Shown here piece after piece: positions 57,546 to 64,000 of a DNA stretch of 64,000 nt. A program made the position numbers and the translations under genes. The notes beneath the pieces were generated by a model that was not told the origin of the DNA, searched no databases, and worked only from the letters and a program-made list of their open reading frames with translations. Each line of letters starts with the position of its first letter. Positions within the stretch are counted from its first letter, which is position 1. Origin of the DNA: Leptospira neocaledonica (lineage in GTDB: Bacteria; Spirochaetota; Leptospiria; Leptospirales; Leptospiraceae); contig NZ_NPEA01000007.1 in NCBI RefSeq assembly GCF_002812205.1, positions 186,001 through 250,000 of the forward strand, given 5' to 3'.

Positions 57546-58281
57546 TCAAAAATTCCTCAATAAAGCCTTCATACTCCTGAGCCTGACGGCTGGATTTATT
57601 ATACTCATAGACAGACTTTCTGGCCAGATGAGATTCTCCCACCGCAACCCCGTCCGAAATACTGGTATCAAAGATCCGGAAATATTTGGTCAAAACAGGG
57701 ATGATCGTTTTAGTAAGAAGTGTTTGGGGTTTAAGTTGGGTGACCAGGGCTCCCATAATTTCCAAACTAGGATTGATCCTTTTCTTAATGCTTGTAATCG
57801 TTTGTTGTAGTCCCAAAATTCCATCCACAGAAAACTTTTCTGCCTGGAGAGGAATGATTACGTAGTTGGAAGCAACGAGAGCATTGATGGTAAAAATAGA
57901 AAGGCTAGGCGGACAATCGATCACACAAAAATCCATTTCCTTTTCTAAGTCCGCGAGAGCGTCTCTCAGGATATAAGGCGCATCCACAATGGCGGCAATT
58001 GTTTCCGCCTCTGCAAGGGTCAGGCGAGAAGGAGCAATGTTCAAATTCTCCACCTGGGTCTGGACCATAACTTCTCTGACTTTCGCTTTGGTTTGAAAAA
58101 TATTATGCATGGACTTATCTAATCCTTCCGGATTTAGGAAAATCCCTGTAGAATTTGCCTGAGGATCTATATCGATCAGCAGAGTTTTTTTACCTCTTCT
58201 GGCGAGACCCCAAGCTAAATTCAGGGAGGTGGTGGTTTTACCTTCTCCTCCCTTTTGGTTTGCGATGGATACTACAATCAT
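57529..58281 (-). CDS. parA: ParA-family partition ATPase (parA1)
   Basis: The 250-residue ATPase starts with the deviant Walker A motif MIVVSIANQKGGEGKTTTSLNLAWGL and has LLIDIDPQANSTGI, DCPPSLSIFTINALVAS and a standard C-terminus. It lacks the N-terminal extension of ParA2, so it is the short, chromosomal type. Palindromes with TGTCGGA arms lie at 58303-58318, about 22 nt upstream of its start. It forms an operon with parB1. Confidence 0.93.
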   Translation of the reverse strand: MIVVSIANQKGGEGKTTTSLNLAWGLARRGKKTLLIDIDPQANSTGIFLNPEGLDKSMHNIFQTKAKVREVMVQTQVENLNIAPSRLTLAEAETIAAIVDAPYILRDALADLEKEMDFCVIDCPPSLSIFTINALVASNYVIIPLQAEKFSVDGILGLQQTITSIKKRINPSLEIMGALVTQLKPQTLLTKTIIPVLTKYFRIFDTSISDGVAVGESHLARKSVYEYNKSSRQAQEYEGFIEEFLNELKK

Positions 58282-58302
58282 TCTGTTCCCTTGTATCTCA
58301 AT

Positions 58303-58318
58303 TGTCGGATGTCCGACA
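58303..58318. promoter_or_regulatory. TGTCGGA inverted repeat upstream of parA1
   Basis: TGTCGGA (58303-58309) and TCCGACA (58312-58318) pair around TG. The sequence is one base away from the perfect palindrome at 58499-58518. It lies 22 nt before the parA1 start, in a position to control parAB1 transcription or act as a parS-like site. Confidence 0.6.
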
Positions 58319-58498
58319 TCCCGTCCTTACTTCTCTCGCTCGAAATCGAAAGAATAAAGAGAGGAATTTAAACAAAAATAAAAATTAAAAAGTCAACTTC
58401 GGGACCGAAGCCAACGCTATATTTCCATATAAGAAGAAGGTTAGGAGCATTCAAACTAATTCTTAAATTTTCAGAAAATTGCAGAAAAATCGAATTCA

Positions 58499-58518
58499 AA
58501 TGTCGGACGTCCGACATT
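58499..58518. promoter_or_regulatory. Perfect 20-bp palindrome with TGTCGGA arms
   Basis: AATGTCGGAC and GTCCGACATT form a perfect 20-bp palindrome. It lies between the divergent parA1 and the Fis-type gene, 182 nt from the first copy. A TTGACA hexamer at 58542-58547 lies just to its right, facing the Fis-type gene. Confidence 0.65.
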
Positions 58519-58577
58519 CCGAAGAAAGTCCAGGTACATGGTTGACACCATGCTTAATTTTAAACATTTTCCCTTCT

Positions 58578-59909
58578 ATGCTATCCGCTCCGGAAGAATT
58601 TATATGGGGGAATCCAGATCCTAAAGAACTTAGGATATTACTTCCCCTTGCGTTTCCGGAATGTTTAAGATTAATCGAAGGTCTGGCAGGGCTCGCTACT
58701 TTGGTTTCAGAATCGGACCCTTCTTCCTTAGAAGAGGCGGCCTCTTGGGGATACGGAGAAGATGGATTTTTCTATCCTTTCCTAACCAAGGGCTCCCAAA
58801 TCCGCAGCCGCTTAGAAGGGAGCAAATCTCCATTTTTCTTGCCGAGATCGGAAGAAGTGGAACTGTTCCGAAACGATTCTCTGGGATGTTTATTATCCCC
58901 AGTTTTGTTAAAAGGTAGAATGTTCGGATTTTTCCTGATAGAACTTCCCAACCAAGCGGAAGAAAAACAAATTTTACTCTTACATTTACTTTGTCAAAAG
59001 GTGGCGGGGCTTTTAAAACAAGAGTCGGAACCTTCTACCGTTTATCGAACTTTCGAGGACCTTGGACCAGACCCATTGGGCGAACTGGTTTTCAAATTAG
59101 GGAATGGGAAAAATTCCCAACTGGAAAAATTCAAGGAGTCCGGAAGTATCTGTATTTCGGGTCCTGCATCTTCCGGAAAAAAAACGCTAGCAAAATGGAT
59201 CCAAAAAAGGGAGTTTCCGGGTAGGCCAATTTTGACGGTTTCGATCCTCCCAGAGCAGGCATCTAAATTAGAAAAAGCACTAATCGATTGGGAAAAAATG
59301 GCCGAATCCGGGACTCTAATTTTAGAAAATTCGGAGAACTATTCTTTGGCCCAGCAAAGGATCTTGTTCGAATACTCCCAGAGAAAGTCCGGAAAATCCC
59401 GTCTCATTTTTTTAGAAAATTCGGGTAAAAAACCCGCAGAAGAGTTTTTATATTTTCGTTCTCTTTTAGCCGAAAATAGGTTAGAATTACCCGCCTGGAT
59501 AGACTGGGCAAAATCGGATAAAATTGCGGCGGTCCAGCCGATTTTCCAAGAGGTCTGTGAATTACATGGCCGCCCGGATTTGGCTCTTTCCGAAGGAGCG
59601 ATTGAGTCTTTGGTAGAGGGGAGTTCCTGCCAAAATTTAGAGGACCTTCGGAACGCGATCGAAGAAGCAGTTTTAAATTCCGGTTCGGGAGAGATCCGAA
59701 ATTCCGATCTTAAAAAAGAAGGTTCAAAAGGGATTTCTCTTCCGGATCCGGAGGACCTTGATTTGCGAAAAGCTGTGGAAGCCGTGGAGCGCCAAAAAAT
59801 TCTTTTGGCAGATAAATTATTCGGCGGCAACCAAATACGAATGGCAAAGGCCCTGGGGATTTCCAGGGGATCTTTGCAATATAAATTAAAAAACCTGGGT
59901 TTGGGTTAA
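58578..59909 (+). CDS. Degenerate NtrC/AAA+-type protein with Fis-type helix-turn-helix
   Basis: The ATG at 58578 gives 443 residues; earlier in-frame ATGs at 58479 and 58500 read through the palindrome at 58499, so they are unlikely. An N-terminal region of about 170 residues resembles a GAF-like sensor, followed by a Walker A-like GPASSGKKT, an AAA+-like core and a C-terminal Fis-type HTH ([28 protein letters not shown]). The GAFTGA loop needed to contact sigma-54 is not visible, so it is probably not a sigma-54 activator. It starts the rightward gene series near the candidate origin. Confidence 0.65.
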   Translation: MLSAPEEFIWGNPDPKELRILLPLAFPECLRLIEGLAGLATLVSESDPSSLEEAASWGYGEDGFFYPFLTKGSQIRSRLEGSKSPFFLPRSEEVELFRNDSLGCLLSPVLLKGRMFGFFLIELPNQAEEKQILLLHLLCQKVAGLLKQESEPSTVYRTFEDLGPDPLGELVFKLGNGKNSQLEKFKESGSICISGPASSGKKTLAKWIQKREFPGRPILTVSILPEQASKLEKALIDWEKMAESGTLILENSENYSLAQQRILFEYSQRKSGKSRLIFLENSGKKPAEEFLYFRSLLAENRLELPAWIDWAKSDKIAAVQPIFQEVCELHGRPDLALSEGAIESLVEGSSCQNLEDLRNAIEEAVLNSGSGEIRNSDLKKEGSKGISLPDPEDLDLRKAVEAVERQKILLADKLFGGNQIRMAKALGISRGSLQYKLKNLGLG

Positions 59910-59913
59910 AATT

Positions 59914-60948
59914 TTGGAATTAGATTCCTTATACGAAGAAAGAAAAACTCCGGCCGGATTTTTAGTAAAAGTCCGCCTGGGAAAAATGACGTACGTAGTT
60001 TTTACCTCCAAGGGGCCAGAAGTTCCCAAAGGAGCCAGAAACCAGTCGATCGTGGTTCCGGTTCCGAGGATCGCATTTTTAGGAGAGGATTTTGACCTCT
60101 CCCATTTTAGATTAGGTGAACTGAGTTTCGTAAACGTAAAACAGGGAAAACTCGTAATCCCATACCAACATTCCAGTTCCGGAAACGAGGTCCGAACCAT
60201 CTTCCTGAATAGCGGAAGCGATTGTGATATTTTGCCGGTAATTATCTACCATTATGATAAGGTGGAAAGTCTGCTCAAAGCTAGGGAAGAAGGTGTGGAA
60301 ATGCACCACCTAGTTTTAGATGAGGAATTCCCACGCCAGGAGCTTGTGGCACTTAAAATCAGGTTCCCTTCCTTGAACATGCTGATCATCAAAAGAAAGG
60401 TGGCTCAAAAAATCGGGGCAGTGGGGGAAAAGCCGTCTCCTGGAAAAGAAGAACTGGAAAAAAGTCTGAGAGAAGAATCTAGCATCGTAGATTTTAATAA
60501 AGTCCGTGCTACCGATTTATTGGAGAAGGGAAACCTAAATATGCACTCCAAAAATCCGGTCTTCCTAGCAAGGATCCATCTCCGAAAAATGGAGCTCGAA
60601 AAAGTAAAACAGCTACTTTTGGAATTCACATTAAAGGCAGAGGAAGTCGCGTTCATTCGTACCTTCTTGGATGTAATGATCCGAAACGAAGATGGCAAAG
60701 AAGAACTGAAAGGCTGGGCGCCTAAATTAAAAAATTTGGACGAAGGTTTCCGACTCGCCGGCTTAATTTTAGAGACCAGAGAAAAAGAGTTCGAAGCAGA
60801 ACTGGACAAAGGTTTTTCAAAAGATATTGCGAGTATGGTCTACGCACTTTTGGAAAAAGAGCAAGACAGGGCCGAGAATAAAGAGCAAGAAATTGTGCTC
60901 TGGGAATGGAAGCTCCGAGCCAAGAGACTCTTCCGAAAGACCGCCTAA
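59914..60948 (+). CDS. Hypothetical protein, family unknown
   Basis: The product has 344 residues from a TTG at 59914 ([16 protein letters not shown]; an ATG at 59986 is a possible later start). It begins 4 nt after the Fis-type gene stop, so the two are co-transcribed. The first half is beta-rich ([26 protein letters not shown]) and the second half is a charged helical region ([47 protein letters not shown]). It has no signal peptide or membrane helix. I recognise no domain. Confidence 0.6.
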   Translation: MELDSLYEERKTPAGFLVKVRLGKMTYVVFTSKGPEVPKGARNQSIVVPVPRIAFLGEDFDLSHFRLGELSFVNVKQGKLVIPYQHSSSGNEVRTIFLNSGSDCDILPVIIYHYDKVESLLKAREEGVEMHHLVLDEEFPRQELVALKIRFPSLNMLIIKRKVAQKIGAVGEKPSPGKEELEKSLREESSIVDFNKVRATDLLEKGNLNMHSKNPVFLARIHLRKMELEKVKQLLLEFTLKAEEVAFIRTFLDVMIRNEDGKEELKGWAPKLKNLDEGFRLAGLILETREKEFEAELDKGFSKDIASMVYALLEKEQDRAENKEQEIVLWEWKLRAKRLFRKTA

Positions 60949-61007
60949 ATTCCTGGAAAAGCGGTAAAAAAAGCTTCCATTTCCCTCAAAAATGGTTAAA
61001 AATGGGC

Positions 61008-61013
61008 TATACT
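61008..61013 (+). promoter_or_regulatory. Possible -10 box for the exported protein gene
   Basis: TATACT at 61008-61013 matches TATAAT in 5 of 6 positions. The corresponding -35 at 60985 (CTCAAA) is weak. Transcription from here would start near 61020, and this supports a start at the ATG at 61029 rather than an earlier one. Confidence 0.35.
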
Positions 61014-61028
61014 GTCATGTTTTTTCGA

Positions 61029-62018
61029 ATGAGACATAATTTTTTGGCACAGTTCTTGCTTATTGCCTCCCTGGCTTTGGGCTCGAGTTCTGCCTTTGCA
61101 GAAGGGAATTCAGATTCAGAATTTTCTTCTCAAATGCTTGTCGAAGCGGAAGACTCCATTTCGGAAGAGCTAAAATCCATTTACCAAGAGGAAGTGGATC
61201 AAGTGCTCGCCGAAGGAATTTCTTATTCGGAAGAAGAAAGATTATCCGACTTTCCTGATCTAGATTCTCTTCTGGCGGATGATAGTATTCCTAACAAAAT
61301 CGCAAAAATTTCTAAGGGCCAAAAAGTAGAGAAAGGGAAGTTTTCCGATTCTAAAGTCGGGATCCAAAATCGAAAAACAATATCAGAAATTTTTTCGGAT
61401 TCTTCGAACCTTTCTCAAAACTGTACACTTGGCCTGAATGTTTTACTTCCTATTTCGAAATTGGGACAAGTTGGTCTGGAGTTCCTACCAAGATTCGAGG
61501 CGGGAAGCCGAACCGTTAGCCATGAGGTCTTTCCGGTCCCAGGAAATTCTTATGCCAATCTTCTACCCGGCTGCCCGGGTAGAATTTCTCTCTATTTAAG
61601 CGGGGAGGGCTATGCTACGAAGTCCGTCTGTTCCATCGAAAATCAAAGAAATTTGCTGATATGGCCTGGAGTTCCTACCACCGAAAGTGCAGGTTTCGCG
61701 AAAACCGTGGAGAATGCACTGGAATCTGGATTAAGCCAGGAATTCGGCCAAATACTGGATATCTCCCATGGCTCCGGAAGATCCCATGAAAATAGGACCT
61801 TCTTCCGGGCTTACCAGCACAAAGGATCGGGAGTAGGGAAGTCAGCCATAGTTCACTCTGGGCATCGAGTGGTAGCTATAGAATTCTCCATGAAGAAAGT
61901 AGAGATTCAGTCCCTAAGTCAAGACCTGCACTCATCACTCAAAAGGGACCTATCTATGGCCGGACAAGACTCGTATAAATTTTCTTCTGGTCGTCCGACC
62001 CCAGAAATTCTAACTTAA
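61029..62018 (+). CDS. Hypothetical exported protein
   Basis: From the ATG at 61029 (MRHNFLAQFLLIASLALGSSSAFAEGNS) the product has 329 residues and a clear signal peptide; earlier starts (60906, 61002, 61017) would lie inside the preceding gene's end or add a basic stretch. The mature protein has an acidic helical N-terminal part (EDSISEELKSIYQEEVDQVL), then a region with CTLGLNVLLPISKLGQVGLEFLPRFEAG and a GHRVVAIEFSMKKVEI near the C-terminus. A GSGRSHENRTFF stretch may be a loop. I see no known domain; an outer-envelope or periplasmic place is likely. Confidence 0.65.
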   Translation: MRHNFLAQFLLIASLALGSSSAFAEGNSDSEFSSQMLVEAEDSISEELKSIYQEEVDQVLAEGISYSEEERLSDFPDLDSLLADDSIPNKIAKISKGQKVEKGKFSDSKVGIQNRKTISEIFSDSSNLSQNCTLGLNVLLPISKLGQVGLEFLPRFEAGSRTVSHEVFPVPGNSYANLLPGCPGRISLYLSGEGYATKSVCSIENQRNLLIWPGVPTTESAGFAKTVENALESGLSQEFGQILDISHGSGRSHENRTFFRAYQHKGSGVGKSAIVHSGHRVVAIEFSMKKVEIQSLSQDLHSSLKRDLSMAGQDSYKFSSGRPTPEILT

Positions 62019-62023
62019 CAAAT

Positions 62024-62398
62024 ATGGCCGTGAAGATCAAACGAACCTCTTTTCAGAGGCTTCTGAATGCGATGAAGAAAGTCACCAGTGAGGTGAACGA
62101 TCATGAAATTCTTCGCAGGTTAGAAACTCTCATGGTTACAAGCAAAGAGGATCTGAACCAAGCGGTGGTCCGTTCTCTTTTAGAAAATCCTTTAGACTTC
62201 GATCCTAAATCTGTACCTGAACCTTACGCTCAGTACGTGAGACATTTCGTATATATGGTGAAACGAAATAAAAAAATGGGATTGGATGTGAACTTCGATG
62301 CAAGTGCGATCGAATCAAAAAAGGATAAGAAAAAGTTAACTGCTCCTAAAAAATCCGTTCCTGCCAAAAAACAAGCCCCCGCTCGCAAAAGAGCCTAA
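62024..62398 (+). CDS. Small basic protein, family unknown
   Basis: The 124-residue protein starts 5 nt after the previous stop, so it is co-transcribed. It has a compact helical N-terminal region (FQRLLNAMKKVTSEVNDHEILRRLETLMV; AQYVRHFVYMVKRNKKMG) and a Lys/Pro/Ala-rich C-terminal tail (KKLTAPKKSVPAKKQAPARKRA) resembling histone-like nucleic-acid-binding tails. DNA or RNA binding is possible but not shown. A hairpin (62412-62430) follows directly. Confidence 0.7.
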   Translation: MAVKIKRTSFQRLLNAMKKVTSEVNDHEILRRLETLMVTSKEDLNQAVVRSLLENPLDFDPKSVPEPYAQYVRHFVYMVKRNKKMGLDVNFDASAIESKKDKKKLTAPKKSVPAKKQAPARKRA

Positions 62399-63223
62399 AT
62401 TCAGAAAACTTCCCTGTGCTGCCCACAGGGCCAGAATGCATATTTCGTAATGCGGCAGCATTTGTTCTTAAGTGCCTGATTGTGGGCGAATGCCTGTCTA
62501 AATAGGCAGTTTCTGCCCAAAAACTGACTTCTGGCGCCTGAATCGCGGCTTATACATAAGTGCCTAATCATAAGCAAAGAAAATGGCCATCTGCCATGGA
62601 CAAGCTCAGTAAACGTAAGAGGAGCATTTGGAGCAATTAGCGACAAACAAGGGATTCTTTCGAGAAAAAGGAGTGTGGAAACTTGGTCTTCATTGGCAAT
62701 TTTCAAGCGGCAGATCTTTGCGAAATATTGCCCTACGGCGCTTTCTAAACAGATTGGGCAATCGAAGCGCTCGCCCAAAAATAAGCATTTATATAAACTC
62801 AAAAGTCGCAAAATATGCGCTTTTGGCCCTAAGGTCTGGCATGGCTCAAGGAGAGGGGAAGGCGGCCTTTCTGCAGGGGGTTTTACATGCCAAGACGCTG
62901 CAATTCGGGCCATAATATAATAGGTTTTCGCAGCCTGTTGCGTAAGCCAATGGCCCTTTTGTCATTAGCTCCTACCGCCCATTCTGAGAAAAACTGCCGC
63001 CTGCTGGGCAGAGAATAGAAGAAGCTCTGTAGTCTTATTGGAATAATAGGGGATAGCAACTAGGAGGCCGCTATAGGGGGCCTTTCTCATACAGGCTGTT
63101 TATTTTTGGTAAAATTAATGACATAAAGTCATGTGTATCTAATTTGCACCCGCATGAGGTTTTGGCAGACGCAGGGGCCGCTTTCTTCTTGCGAAAGGAA
63201 GAGGCTTCGTAGATTCTCTTCCA
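62399..63223. other. 825-bp region without a convincing gene
   Basis: This is the longest stretch without an assigned gene. A minus-strand reading frame (62401-62913, 170 codons) and plus-strand frames over the same bases all have unusual composition (many Trp, Cys, His and Arg) and no motifs, so none is accepted. The region is richer in G+C than its neighbours and full of words such as AAGTGCCT (62471-62478 and 62559-62566), GCCC/GGGC and TGCCT/AGGCA (62491-62508). It may be a repeat element, a decayed gene or a structured RNA. Confidence 0.45.
62412..62430 (+). terminator. Hairpin after the basic-protein gene
   Basis: CCCTGTG (62412-62418) pairs with CACAGGG (62424-62430) around CTGCC. It lies 13 nt after the stop at 62398, but no T-run follows, so it is an imperfect terminator. 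Confidence 0.4.
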
Positions 63224-63439
63224 ATGGCCGAAGTAATCAAGCTAAGGGTAAAATGTCATGCCTGCTCAAATTTAATCGAAGGATCCGCAAAATACGGCGG
63301 CGGACACTATGTTCCGGAAGGTGTAAACTTCGAATTCGTGGCGATTGGAAAGGTGGAAACGCCAAAAGGTCGCCGAGTAAAGGCGGAGATCACCGCCGAC
63401 TGCCCAAACTGCGGGGTTCGCTGCAAGTGGACGATATAG
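63224..63439 (+). CDS. Small zinc-ribbon-like protein
   Basis: The 71-residue protein has two CxxC pairs: CHAC at about residues 11-14 and CPNC at about 60-63, with a further Cys in GVRC. Two CxxC motifs about 45 residues apart, with beta strands between (FEFVAIGKVETPKGRRVKAEITADC), fit a zinc ribbon. Its role (nucleic-acid or protein binding) is unknown. The codon pattern and motif spacing support a real gene. It lies upstream of the MBOAT gene by 100 nt. Confidence 0.65.
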   Translation: MAEVIKLRVKCHACSNLIEGSAKYGGGHYVPEGVNFEFVAIGKVETPKGRRVKAEITADCPNCGVRCKWTI

Positions 63440-63539
63440 AATGATTATTATTAGTTTTATAATTGATTAAAAATAATCTGAGAATATATTGAAATTAAGC
63501 TGTCTTATTTAATTTTTCATACTGCTTAAAATTAGGTAA

Positions 63540-64000
63540 ATGAATTTTTCAACTCCCCTCTTTTTATTCTTCTTTTTGCTTATATTTGGGCTTCGATGGG
63601 CTCTTCCCAGGCTGAAATTTCTTCCAGAATGGGTTCCAAAGCTCTTTTTATTGGCTGCTAGCTATTTCTTTTATATGTCTTGGAATCCTAAATTTGGGCT
63701 CCTGCTTTTCGGGACAACTATCTTGGATTATTGGATCGGAAGAACAATGGATCAAAAAGAAGGTAGATCTAGAGTAGTTCTGCTTTCTATCTCCCTGGTT
63801 TTAAATCTTGGGGTTTTAGCGTTTTTTAAATATTTCATTTTCTTTATGCAGTCCGGAAATGCCGTATTTTCGGCATTTGGGCTGAATTCGAGTCTTCCTG
63901 TATGGCGCATTGTGCTTCCTGTAGGGGTCTCTTTTTATACATTTCAGTCCCTGAGTTACACGATCGATGTATTTCGAAAAGAAATTCTGCCTGAAAGGAA
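63540..64000 (+). CDS. MBOAT-family O-acyltransferase, N-terminal part (cut by window edge)
   Basis: The frame starts at the ATG at 63540 and remains open to the window edge (153 codons). It has several hydrophobic segments (TPLFLFFFLLIFGLRW; KLFLLAASYFFYMSW; SRVVLLSISLVLNLGVLAFF) and ends in the family signature LPVGVSFYTFQSLSYTIDVFRKE, which is typical of AlgI/DltB-type membrane acyltransferases. It probably moves acyl groups across the inner membrane for polysaccharide or lipid acylation. The catalytic His is beyond the window. DUF1574 proteins, one at 23827, are plausible partners. Confidence 0.85.
   Translation, partial: MNFSTPLFLFFFLLIFGLRWALPRLKFLPEWVPKLFLLAASYFFYMSWNPKFGLLLFGTTILDYWIGRTMDQKEGRSRVVLLSISLVLNLGVLAFFKYFIFFMQSGNAVFSAFGLNSSLPVWRIVLPVGVSFYTFQSLSYTIDVFRKEILPER

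Noticed and set aside
58479..58577. Longer start for the Fis-type protein
   Set aside because: It would make the 20-bp palindrome coding and lies upstream of the TTGACA hexamer; the ATG at 58578 fits better.
62401..62913. Minus-strand open frame of 170 codons in the empty region
   Set aside because: Composition rich in Trp, Cys, His and Arg, no motif, no ribosome site, and opposing frames of similar length over the same bases. It may be an accident of a G+C-rich stretch.
62628..62915. Plus-strand frames of 95 and 81 codons in the empty region
   Set aside because: They overlap each other and the minus frame, with no domain and no clear start signal.

Overview
The window looks like a piece of a Leptospira genome (spirochaete). 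The main reasons are the heme-biosynthesis operon in the order hemA-hemC/D-hemB-hemL-hemK-hemR-hemE-hemN with hemG nearby and a HemR-type 'hem-box' in front of hemA, a Bat aerotolerance operon with a fused BatB/BatC, a DUF1574 protein, and several secreted or membrane proteins of the kind found in leptospires. The hem genes, two ParA/ParB pairs and a replication-initiator-like gene suggest the second chromosome, or a large secondary replicon. The species cannot be fixed from the sequence.

Layout. 0-5.6 kb: a partial membrane protein, a MeaA/MeaB B12-dependent mutase pair, an exported caspase-like/ankyrin protein and a fatty-acid desaturase. 5.6-12.8 kb: a signalling cluster (membrane SpoIIE-type phosphatase, NAD-kinase-like protein, STAS protein), a PhoX-like protein and small membrane or secreted proteins. 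12.8-22.3 kb: a leftward operon with MoxR, DUF58, BatA, BatB/C, BatD and HtpG; most neighbours overlap by 4 nt. 22.4-31.8 kb: mixed housekeeping and signalling genes (MORN-repeat lipoprotein, DUF1574, SDRs, type II NADH dehydrogenase, LMW phosphatase, GGDEF, cNMP-binding, flavin reductase). 31.9-33.7 kb: a parAB pair (called parAB2 here) with near-identical palindromes at both ends. 33.7-38.7 kb: an outer-membrane barrel protein coupled to hemH, a VapBC-like toxin-antitoxin pair, and an ECF42-type sigma factor with its YCII partner. 38.7-49.9 kb: the hem operon. 50-52.9 kb: HAD phosphatase, MqnD and MetF. 52.9-58.6 kb: a protein with eight tail-fibre-like repeats, a Rep-like protein, a 387-bp intergenic region full of inverted repeats, and a second parAB pair (parAB1). 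58.6-64 kb: a rightward series of a degenerate NtrC/Fis-type protein, unrecognised proteins, an 825-bp region without a convincing gene, a small zinc-ribbon protein, and the start of an MBOAT acyltransferase.

Gene direction changes near 56.3-58.6 kb. To the left almost everything from 38.7 kb is on the minus strand; to the right everything is on the plus strand. Together with Rep, ParA, ParB, the TGTCGGA palindromes and an orphan rightward terminator, this makes 56.3-58.6 kb the best candidate for a replication origin. The least explained parts of the window are the parAB2-flanking sites, the possible small RNA in the rep-parB gap, and the 62.4-63.2 kb region.

No rRNA, tRNA, CRISPR array or insertion sequence was recognised.
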